NCBI GenBank assembly: GCA_023419055.1 | Contig: JAEZYO010000826.1 | Coordinates: forward strand, 1-6,539 | Length of the DNA stretch: 6,539 bases | Source of the DNA: Pseudomonadota bacterium | GTDB lineage: Bacteria > Myxococcota > Polyangia > Polyangiales > Polyangiaceae | Direction: 5' to 3' | In this document: positions 1-2,740 of the stretch, one piece after another | Layout of the letters: each line of letters opens with the position of its first letter | Position numbering within the stretch: the stretch's first letter is position 1 | Made by a program: the position numbers and the translations under genes | The notes under the pieces: model-generated | What the model saw: only the letters and a program-made list of their open reading frames with translations | What the model was told of the DNA's origin: nothing | Database searches by the model: none

Positions 1-17
1 ATCCGAGCCTGTTTCTC

Positions 18-87
18 GTCCTCGCCGGCGGATCCGGCGGCAGCTCTCCTAAGGCCGCTCGCGTGCGTTCGACTCGCACCGGGGACA
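18..87 (+). tRNA. trnR: tRNA-Arg (anticodon CCU), compact D arm
   Basis: The acceptor stem 18-24/80-86 pairs at all seven positions, with G-U allowed. The T stem 63-67/75-79 is perfect around a TTCGACT loop. The anticodon loop 46-52 reads CTCCTAA with CCT at 48-50; its stem 41-45/53-57 has one A-C mismatch (42/56). The D arm is a 3-bp stem, 25-27/35-37, with a 7-nt GCGGATC loop, and no bases 8-9 separate it from the acceptor stem. The discriminator is A87 and CCA is not encoded. The same D arm recurs in the ACG and CCG arginine units, so this is a related family. Confidence 0.75.
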
Positions 88-89
88 CG

Positions 90-134
90 GGGCTTCGCTC
101 TCGCCGAGCGGCAGTTTCCGGCGAGGGTGAGCCC
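90..134 (+). other. Long imperfect hairpin inside the tRNA array
   Basis: A 6-bp outer stem (90-95/129-134) and an 8-bp inner stem (98-105/120-127) flank a small internal loop, giving about 14 bp closed by a 14-nt terminal loop. It occupies the slot where a tRNA would be expected between Arg(CCU) and Asp, but no T loop or anticodon arm can be assigned. It may be a processing signal, a collapsed tRNA or a small structured RNA; its function is unknown. Confidence 0.5.
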
Positions 135-142
135 ATGCTCAT

Positions 143-214
143 GCTGCGTGATGCGACTGGCGTCGCAGCTCGATTGTCGATCGAGTGAGACGAGTTCGAT
201 CCTCGTACGCAGCG
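143..214 (+). tRNA. trnD: tRNA-Asp (GUC)
   Basis: This is a fully canonical cloverleaf. The acceptor stem 143-149/207-213 is perfect. The D stem 152-155/164-167 closes an 8-nt loop containing GG. The anticodon stem 169-173/181-185 is perfect around TTGTCGA, with GTC at 176-178. The variable region is 4 nt, and the T stem 190-194/202-206 holds TTCGATC. The discriminator G214 is the expected Asp identity base. CCA is not encoded (CTA follows). Confidence 0.95.
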
Positions 215-218
215 CTAC

Positions 219-287
219 ACGGAGTAGGTCATGGTGACCGGTCGGATTCCAAATCCGTAGGACAGCGTTCGATTCGCTGGCACCGTG
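219..287 (+). tRNA. trnW: tRNA-Trp (CCA anticodon), compact D arm
   Basis: The acceptor stem 219-225/280-286 pairs at six of seven positions (A223 faces A282). The anticodon loop TTCCAAA (247-253) carries CCA at 249-251, on a stem with four of five pairs. The T stem 263-267/275-279 is perfect with TTCGATT. The D stem 227-230/236-239 (GGTC/GACC) closes a 5-nt ATGGT loop and only one linker base precedes it. Discriminator G287 fits Trp. CCA is not encoded, and the next unit starts two bases later. Confidence 0.8.
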
Positions 288-288
288 C

Positions 289-358
289 GGGGATGTGCGT
301 TGGCGCGCGGTCTTTCCTTGCAAGAAGGAACAGGCGAGTTCGATTCTCGACATCTCCA
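289..358 (+). tRNA. trnA: tRNA-Ala (UGC), compact D arm
   Basis: The acceptor stem 289-295/351-357 has seven pairs including a G-U at the third position (G291/T355). That is the G3:U70 pair that specifies alanine, and A358 is the expected discriminator. The anticodon loop CTTGCAA (317-323) has TGC at 319-321 on a five-pair stem. The T loop is TTCGATT with four of five stem pairs. The D arm is reduced: a 4-bp TGCG/CGCG stem at 296-299/306-309 follows the acceptor stem directly and closes about 6 nt. Confidence 0.85.
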
Positions 359-367
359 CTTTCGTGA

Positions 368-441
368 CGCCGGCATGGGCCTCGAGGTGAGGCTTCGTCC
401 CTGGTACGGACGCGAGACCAGTTCGACTCTGGTGCCGGCTC
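368..441 (+). tRNA. trnT: tRNA-Thr (GGU), small D loop
   Basis: The acceptor stem 368-374/434-440 has six of seven pairs; the terminal C368/T440 is mismatched. The anticodon stem 396-400/408-412 is perfect around CTGGTAC, with GGT at 403-405. The T stem 417-421/429-433 is perfect with TTCGACT. The D region forms a 5-bp stem 379-383/389-393 with a 5-nt GAGGT loop. The discriminator would be C441, which is unusual, and CCA is not encoded. Confidence 0.8.
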
Positions 442-456
442 TGCGGGCTCACCTTC

Positions 457-472
457 TTTCGGTTCGCCGAAA
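457..472 (+). other. UUCG hairpin in a 39-nt array spacer
   Basis: TTTCGG/CCGAAA form a perfect 6-bp stem with a TTCG tetraloop in the spacer between Thr and Gly(UCC). No T tract follows, so it is not a typical intrinsic terminator. It could be an RNA-processing or stability element. Confidence 0.5.
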
Positions 473-480
473 CATTCTTC

Positions 481-552
481 GCGCGTTTGGTGTATGCGGC
501 AGCATGGCTGGCTTCCAACCAGCAGGTGACGGCTCGATTCCGTCAACGCGCA
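481..552 (+). tRNA. trnG: tRNA-Gly (UCC)
   Basis: The acceptor stem 481-487/545-551 is perfect. The D stem 490-493/502-505 closes an 8-nt loop with GG. The anticodon stem 507-511/519-523 is perfect around CTTCCAA, with TCC at 514-516. The T stem 528-532/540-544 is perfect, but the loop is CTCGATT, so base 54 is C instead of T. The discriminator A552 differs from the U73 of most bacterial tRNA-Gly. CC but not CCA follows. Confidence 0.92.
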
Positions 553-564
553 CCCCTACAACTT

Positions 565-638
565 GCAGTCGAGGTGTTACAGCAGCACGTCTCGTTGCCA
601 GCGAGAGAGCGCGGGTGCGACTCCCGCCGACTGCACCA
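565..638 (+). tRNA. trnG: tRNA-Gly (GCC) with encoded CCA
   Basis: The acceptor stem 565-571/628-634 is perfect. The D stem 574-577/585-588 closes a 7-nt loop. The anticodon stem 590-594/602-606 is perfect around TTGCCAG, with GCC at 597-599. The T stem 611-615/623-627 is perfect, but the loop is TGCGACT, so position 55 is G, where almost all tRNAs have T (pseudouridine). The discriminator is A635 and CCA is encoded at 636-638. Confidence 0.9.
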
Positions 639-642
639 AACT

Positions 643-714
643 GACGCGCAGCACCGGGTGCGGCGATCGCTGCAAACGATCGCTGGGTCGGATCATCCCC
701 GACGCGCGTCTCCA
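643..714 (+). tRNA. trnC: tRNA-Cys (GCA) with 3-nt D loop and aberrant T loop
   Basis: The acceptor stem 643-649/704-710 is perfect. The anticodon stem 665-669/677-681 is perfect around CTGCAAA, with GCA at 672-674. T711 is the U73 discriminator that defines tRNA-Cys, and CCA is encoded at 712-714. The D arm is a 4-bp stem 651-654/658-661 closing only CGG. The T stem 687-691/699-703 is perfect, but its loop is ATCATCC and lacks the TTC-A core. Both halves of the tertiary elbow are therefore altered while identity elements are kept. Confidence 0.85.
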
Positions 715-725
715 AGAACCTGGGA

Positions 726-793
726 TCCCCCACCGACGGACGGCGCGCCGCCTTCTAAGCGGTAAACGGCAGGTTCGAATCCTGCTGGGGGAG
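726..793 (+). tRNA. trnR: tRNA-Arg (UCU), compact D arm
   Basis: The acceptor stem 726-732/786-792 and the T stem 769-773/781-785 are perfect, with loop TTCGAAT. The anticodon loop CTTCTAA has TCT at 754-756 on a five-pair stem (747-751/759-763). Only 14 nt lie between acceptor and anticodon stems, holding a 3-bp D stem 733-735/741-743 with a 5-nt ACGGA loop. The discriminator is G793 and CCA is not encoded. Confidence 0.85.
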
Positions 794-797
794 CTTC

Positions 798-871
798 GTC
801 CGATTCTTCTAGCTGGCTCAGGAAGCTCGACTCTCGATCGAGAAAGGCGGGTTCGAATCCCGCATCGGACG
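798..871 (+). tRNA. trnE: tRNA-Glu (CUC)
   Basis: This unit is canonical and resembles bacterial tRNA-Glu in acceptor, D and T arms. The acceptor stem 798-804/864-870 is perfect. The D stem 807-810/820-823 closes a 9-nt loop with GG. The anticodon stem 826-830/838-842 is perfect around CTCTCGA, with CTC at 833-835. The T stem 847-851/859-863 holds TTCGAAT. The discriminator is G871, followed by CCC rather than CCA. Confidence 0.93.
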
Positions 872-877
872 CCCACT

Positions 878-950
878 AGCCCTGCCGGCGGACCCGGCGC
901 TCGGTTTACGAAACCAGGTGGCGAAGGTTCGACTCCTTCCAGGGCTGCCA
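878..950 (+). tRNA. trnR: tRNA-Arg (ACG) with encoded CCA, compact D arm
   Basis: The acceptor stem 878-884/940-946 and the T stem 923-927/935-939 are perfect, with loop TTCGACT. The anticodon loop TTACGAA has ACG at 908-910; the A34 would be a TadA inosine site. The anticodon stem 901-905/913-917 has one C-A mismatch (902/916). The D arm is 3 bp (885-887/895-897) with a 7-nt GCGGACC loop and no 8-9 linker, as in the CCU and CCG arginine units. G947 is followed by encoded CCA (948-950). Confidence 0.85.
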
Positions 951-952
951 CT

Positions 953-1021
953 GCTCTTGCCTGCGGATCAGGCTCTGCGCCTCCGAAGCGTGGATCTCGA
1001 GTTCGACTCTCGACGGGAGCG
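953..1021 (+). tRNA. trnR: tRNA-Arg (CCG), compact D arm
   Basis: The acceptor stem 953-959/1014-1020 has seven pairs including two G-U. The D stem 960-962/970-972 closes a 7-nt GCGGATC loop identical to that of Arg(CCU). The anticodon loop CTCCGAA has CCG at 983-985 on a five-pair stem with wobbles. The T stem 997-1001/1009-1013 is perfect with TTCGACT. The discriminator is G1021. Only CC separates it from the next unit, so an encoded CCA is absent or was overlapped. Confidence 0.85.
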
Positions 1022-1023
1022 CC

Positions 1024-1095
1024 GCGGGCGGGTGAAACGGCTCCACATCAGGTTCATGGCCTGAAGACAGCGAGGTTCGATTCCTCGTGCCCGCA
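1024..1095 (+). tRNA. trnM: tRNA with anticodon CAU (elongator Met type)
   Basis: The acceptor stem 1024-1030/1088-1094 has seven pairs. The D stem is 3 bp (1032-1034/1044-1046) with a 9-nt loop containing GG. The anticodon stem 1048-1052/1060-1064 is perfect around TTCATGG, with CAT at 1055-1057. The T stem 1071-1075/1083-1087 is perfect with TTCGATT, and the discriminator is A1095. The first base pair is G-C and the anticodon stem lacks three consecutive G-C pairs, so this is not an initiator. A lysidine-modified Ile tRNA remains possible. Confidence 0.85.
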
Positions 1096-1098
1096 TCC

Positions 1099-1167
1099 CG
1101 CCACGACGTTCGGAACGACGGCGCTCTCATACGGCGCGCGGACAGCGTTCGACTCGCTGCGTGGCGA
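1099..1167 (+). tRNA. Second CAU tRNA (Met or Ile2) with 3-nt D loop
   Basis: The acceptor stem 1099-1105/1160-1166 and the T stem 1143-1147/1155-1159 are perfect, with loop TTCGACT. The anticodon loop CTCATAC has CAT at 1128-1130 on five pairs (1121-1125/1133-1137). The D arm is a 4-bp stem 1107-1110/1114-1117 closing only CGG, the same triloop as the Cys unit. The first pair is C-G, not the initiator C-A mismatch. Whether it is charged with Met, or with Ile after TilS modification, cannot be told by eye. Confidence 0.8.
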
Positions 1168-1184
1168 CGACTCTCTCACGATGC

Positions 1185-1258
1185 TCCCCGGTGGTGTAAC
1201 GGCAGCATGCCGGTCTTTGGCTCCGGCGACCGAGGTTCGAATCCTCGACGGGGAACCA
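1185..1258 (+). tRNA. trnQ: tRNA-Gln (UUG) with encoded CCA
   Basis: The acceptor stem 1185-1191/1248-1254 has six of seven pairs (G1191/A1248 mismatched). The D stem 1194-1197/1205-1208 closes AACGGCA. The anticodon loop CTTTGGC has TTG at 1217-1219; the stem 1210-1214/1222-1226 has a T-T mismatch next to the loop. The T stem 1231-1235/1243-1247 is perfect with TTCGAAT. A1255 and CCA (1256-1258) are encoded. The 5' half and D arm closely match bacterial tRNA-Gln. Confidence 0.92.
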
Positions 1259-1274
1259 CGAGTTTCGGTTTTCT

Positions 1275-1349
1275 CAGAGACATGGTCCAAGGTGGGCCGC
1301 GTGCCTCGGGCGCACGACTGGCCGGGTTCGATTCCCGGGTCTCTGACCA
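1275..1349 (+). tRNA. trnP: tRNA-Pro (CGG) with encoded CCA
   Basis: The acceptor stem 1275-1281/1339-1345 is perfect. The D stem 1284-1287/1295-1298 closes a 7-nt loop with GG. The anticodon stem 1300-1304/1312-1316 is perfect around CTCGGGC, with CGG at 1307-1309. The variable region is 5 nt, and the T stem 1322-1326/1334-1338 is perfect with TTCGATT. The discriminator is A1346 and CCA is encoded at 1347-1349. Confidence 0.93.
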
Positions 1350-1350
1350 T

Positions 1351-1423
1351 GCTGGGTTAGCCTTCTGGTGAAGGCATCGCTCTTACAAAGCGAGAAAGCA
1401 CGGTTCGATCCCGTGACCCAGTA
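1351..1423 (+). tRNA. trnV: tRNA-Val (UAC)
   Basis: This is a canonical cloverleaf. The acceptor stem 1351-1357/1416-1422 is paired, with a terminal G-U. The D stem 1360-1363/1372-1375 closes an 8-nt loop with GG. The anticodon stem 1377-1381/1389-1393 is perfect around CTTACAA, with TAC at 1384-1386. The T stem 1399-1403/1411-1415 holds TTCGATC. The discriminator is A1423, followed by CCG, one base from CCA. Confidence 0.95.
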
Positions 1424-1428
1424 CCGAA

Positions 1429-1500
1429 GGAGCGCAACGGACTTACGTCCTGGGATCTCTGATACGGATCCCGCGCTGGGCTCGATTCCCAGGCGCTCCA
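1429..1500 (+). tRNA. trnI: tRNA-Ile (GAU), 4-nt D loop without GG
   Basis: The acceptor stem 1429-1435/1493-1499 is perfect. The anticodon loop CTGATAC has GAT at 1461-1463 on five pairs (1454-1458/1466-1470) that could extend by two more. The D stem 1439-1442/1447-1450 (GGAC/GTCC) closes only TTAC, so the usual G18-G19 are missing. The T stem 1476-1480/1488-1492 is perfect, but the loop is CTCGATT (C54). The discriminator is A1500, followed by CCC. Confidence 0.85.
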
Positions 1501-1540
1501 CCCTCCCTTCGCTTCATTCATCGATCGATTGTCGAAACCC

Positions 1541-1625
1541 GTCGCTGTGGTGGAATTGGGCATACACGGCAGGCTGAGAACCTGCGCCCTTTCGGGGCAT
1601 CCCGGTTCGATCCCGGGCAGCGACA
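1541..1625 (+). tRNA. trnL: tRNA-Leu (GAG), class II
   Basis: The acceptor stem 1541-1547/1618-1624 and the T stem 1601-1605/1613-1617 are perfect, with TTCGATC. The anticodon stem 1569-1573/1581-1585 is perfect around CTGAGAA, with GAG at 1576-1578. The variable arm 1586-1600 is long and forms its own small stem (GCCC/GGGG-type). The D region (1548-1568) has the typical Leu form with GGG in the loop. A73 (1625) is the Leu discriminator; CCG follows. Confidence 0.95.
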
Positions 1626-1643
1626 CCGGCTCCTCACCACCCC

Positions 1644-1727
1644 GCTCGCCTGGTGGAACGGCAGACACAGTCGGCTCAAACCCGGCCGCCCTTTTCGGGC
1701 ATGCGCGTTCGAATCGCGCGGCGAGCA
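1644..1727 (+). tRNA. trnL: tRNA-Leu (CAA), class II
   Basis: The acceptor stem 1644-1650/1720-1726 and the T stem 1703-1707/1715-1719 are perfect, with TTCGAAT. The anticodon stem 1670-1674/1682-1686 has five pairs around CTCAAAC, with CAA at 1677-1679. The long variable arm 1687-1702 forms GCCC/GGGC around TTTTC. The discriminator is A1727, followed by CCC. It ends 16 nt before the HNH start codon, so the HNH ribosome-binding site sits directly behind it. Confidence 0.93.
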
Positions 1728-1743
1728 CCCCACGGAGTGAACC

Positions 1744-2253
1744 ATGTCACACAAGACGCTGCTTTTGACCCCCTACTACTTGCCGATCAAGGTGCTCCGC
1801 TGGGAGGACGCCGTGAAGATGCGCTACGAAGGCACCGCAGACGTGGTCGCCGAGTACGAGGCGGAGATCTGCTCGCCCTCGGTCACCTGGAAGGTGCCCG
1901 CGGTCTTGCGCCTTCGCAAGCTTTCGCGCAGCGACAAGCGCGGCGTCAAGTTCTCGCGCGTGAACGTCTACCAGCGCGACGGCTACCGCTGCCAGTACTG
2001 CCGGCAGAAGTTCACGGCGCGCGAGCTCTCGTACGATCACGTCGTCCCGCGCTCGGCAGGCGGCAGGACCACGTGGGACAACATCGTGACCGCGTGCAAG
2101 CCGTGCAACACGCGCAAGGCGAACCGCACCTGCGACGAGAGCGGCATGTGGCCGCTGTCGCCGCCGCGACAACCCAAGAACCTTCCGATGGGGGGTCCGA
2201 TCATCGATCGCGACTCGGCACCGGAGGAGTGGCAAGCGTTCCTGCCCGCCTGA
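1744..2253 (+). CDS. HNH endonuclease (HNH_5-like, zinc-ribbon type) within the tRNA array
   Basis: This 169-residue protein belongs to the widespread small bacterial HNH family. A short N-terminal region (about residues 1-65) carries a PYYLPIKVLRW motif. It leads into the nuclease core: Cys83-x2-Cys86, Asp98-His99 (general base), a PRSAGGRTTWDN segment with Asn113, Cys118-x2-Cys121 and Asn122. The four cysteines should bind structural zinc and His99, Asn113 and Asn122 fit the beta-beta-alpha-metal active site, so the enzyme looks intact. The ATG is preceded by GGAG (1734-1737) at a 6-nt spacing. Its flanks are tRNA-Leu upstream and four tRNA-Ser downstream, all on the same strand, so it is probably transcribed in the array. 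The DNA target is unknown; a homing or array-maintenance role is inference, since many homologues are ordinary chromosomal genes. Confidence 0.92.
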   Translation: MSHKTLLLTPYYLPIKVLRWEDAVKMRYEGTADVVAEYEAEICSPSVTWKVPAVLRLRKLSRSDKRGVKFSRVNVYQRDGYRCQYCRQKFTARELSYDHVVPRSAGGRTTWDNIVTACKPCNTRKANRTCDESGMWPLSPPRQPKNLPMGGPIIDRDSAPEEWQAFLPA

Positions 2254-2278
2254 GCGTGCTCCGGCACGCTCGGGCAGG
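2241..2278 (+). terminator. Large hairpin overlapping the HNH stop codon
   Basis: An 8-bp outer stem (2241-2248/2271-2278) encloses a 7-bp inner stem (2253-2259/2264-2270) with a TCCG tetraloop. The TGA codon (2251-2253) lies inside the structure. There is no following T tract, so it could be a terminator-like or transcript-processing hairpin that separates the HNH message from the downstream tRNA-Ser units. Confidence 0.5.
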
Positions 2279-2303
2279 CGGGTCCGCCGCTCGATCTCGA
2301 ATG

Positions 2304-2388
2304 GGAAGACGAACTCGGGAGGTCCCGAGCACCGCTTGGAAAGCGGATGGCACGCGCCGCGTGTGCGTTTCGACTACGTCGTCTTCCG
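2304..2388 (+). tRNA. trnS: tRNA-Ser (GGA), class II with minimal D loop
   Basis: The acceptor stem 2304-2310/2381-2387 is perfect. A GAA linker precedes a 6-bp D stem, 2314-2319/2324-2329, closing only AGGT. The anticodon loop TTGGAAA has GGA at 2338-2340 on four of five pairs. The variable arm 2351-2356/2358-2363 is a strong stem. The T loop TTCGACT (2369-2375) sits on four of five pairs. The discriminator G2388 is the Ser base, followed by CCC. Confidence 0.85.
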
Positions 2389-2393
2389 CCCTC

Positions 2394-2482
2394 CGAGGGC
2401 GCCGCTCACGGAAGAGCAGCCGGCTTTGAACACCGGCACGGAGCGCTTCGGCGCGGCGGTTCGATTCCGTCGCCCTCGGCCA
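2394..2482 (+). tRNA. trnS: tRNA-Ser (UGA), class II with encoded CCA
   Basis: The acceptor stem 2394-2400/2472-2478 is perfect. The D stem 2404-2407/2414-2417 closes ACGGAA. The anticodon loop TTTGAAC has TGA at 2427-2429; the stem 2420-2424/2432-2436 has a C-A mismatch next to the loop. The variable arm 2443-2446/2451-2454 closes a stable TTCG tetraloop. The T stem 2455-2459/2467-2471 is paired around TTCGATT. G2479 and CCA (2480-2482) are encoded. Confidence 0.88.
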
Positions 2483-2483
2483 A

Positions 2484-2620
2484 GGTAGGTGAAGCGAGCA
2501 GGGCTCGCCGCGGCTTCGAACACGGATGGACCTCCGGGTCTGAAAGTTCCCCCCGTCGGGGATCGACGCGCTTCGCGGTCCTCGAAGGAGGGCGCGGCGC
2601 GTCGATTCTTCCGCCTACCG
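2484..2620 (+). tRNA. Oversized tRNA-Ser (CGA)-like unit, possibly broken
   Basis: The 5' half matches its Ser neighbours: a GGTAGGT acceptor strand, a GAA linker (2491-2493) and a 6-bp D stem 2494-2499/2503-2508 closing AGG. It has a CGA anticodon at 2517-2519, although its anticodon stem is weak, with a C-A mismatch. The matching acceptor strand is at 2613-2619 with Ser discriminator G2620, so the unit is 137 nt, about 50 more than normal. The excess lies between anticodon and T arms and holds several hairpins. The T-like loop GTCGATT (2601-2607) has poor stem pairing. An alternative 86-nt fold uses 2490-2496/2569-2575 as acceptor. It could be a tRNA with an insertion or a pseudogene. Confidence 0.4.
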
Positions 2621-2626
2621 CCTTTT

Positions 2627-2712
2627 GGAAGCTGAATCGCTCGTGGGAGCGGGCCCCGTTGCTAGCGGGTGCGATGTCGCAAGGCATTGGGGATCGAGAC
2701 CTCCGGCTTCCG
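2627..2712 (+). tRNA. trnS: tRNA-Ser (GCU), class II with unusual T loop
   Basis: The acceptor stem 2627-2633/2705-2711 is paired (one G-U), followed by the GAA linker of this Ser group. The D stem 2638-2641/2648-2651 closes CGTGGG. The anticodon loop TTGCTAG has GCT at 2661-2663 on four of five pairs. The variable arm TGCGA/TCGCA (2670-2674/2677-2681) is perfect. The T arm 2688-2704 has four of five pairs and the loop ATCGAGA, with A instead of T54. The discriminator is G2712 and CCA is absent. Confidence 0.75.
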
Positions 2713-2740
2713 CTACGTCACCGCCACTCCGCCCGACCTC

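Larger units (their letters stand above)
18..2712 (+). other. Dense tRNA array interrupted by a HNH endonuclease gene
   Basis: Twenty-four consecutive same-strand units can be folded as tRNAs, 20 before and 4 after the HNH gene. Spacers are mostly 1-18 nt, with wider ones of about 40 nt at 442-480 and 1501-1540 and of about 55 nt at 88-142, which holds a long hairpin. Isoacceptors tend to be neighbours: Gly-Gly, Arg-Arg, CAU-CAU, Leu-Leu, Ser x4. The left edge may lie outside the window. The mix of fully canonical units (Asp, Glu, Val, Leu) with units having tiny D loops is unlike ordinary chromosomal tRNA operons and resembles the divergent tRNA arrays known from phages and integrative elements. 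No integrase or attachment site is visible here, so mobility is inference. Confidence 0.85.

Noticed and set aside
1..17. Possible 3' end of an earlier tRNA
   Set aside because: Only 17 bases are visible, so neither T stem nor acceptor pairing can be tested.
563..1360. Long open frame (265 codons) across the tRNA array
   Set aside because: It runs through a dozen tRNA units. The repeated motifs in the translation come from GTTCGA T arms, and there is no start signal or coding periodicity of its own.
1526..1535. Ten bases identical to the tRNA-Asp anticodon arm (171-180) in the spacer before tRNA-Leu
   Set aside because: No other part of a tRNA is found around it; CGAT-rich repeats are common in GC-rich DNA and could match by chance.
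18..1727. Regularly spaced GTTCGA motifs as a CRISPR-like repeat array
   Set aside because: The motifs are T loops within cloverleaf-capable units; flanking sequence pairs as T stems and differs from unit to unit.
2535..2551. Phe-like anticodon loop (CTGAAAG, GAA) inside the oversized serine unit
   Set aside because: The flanking stem has only two or three pairs and no acceptor or T arm can be placed at tRNA distances, so a nested tRNA-Phe is not supported.
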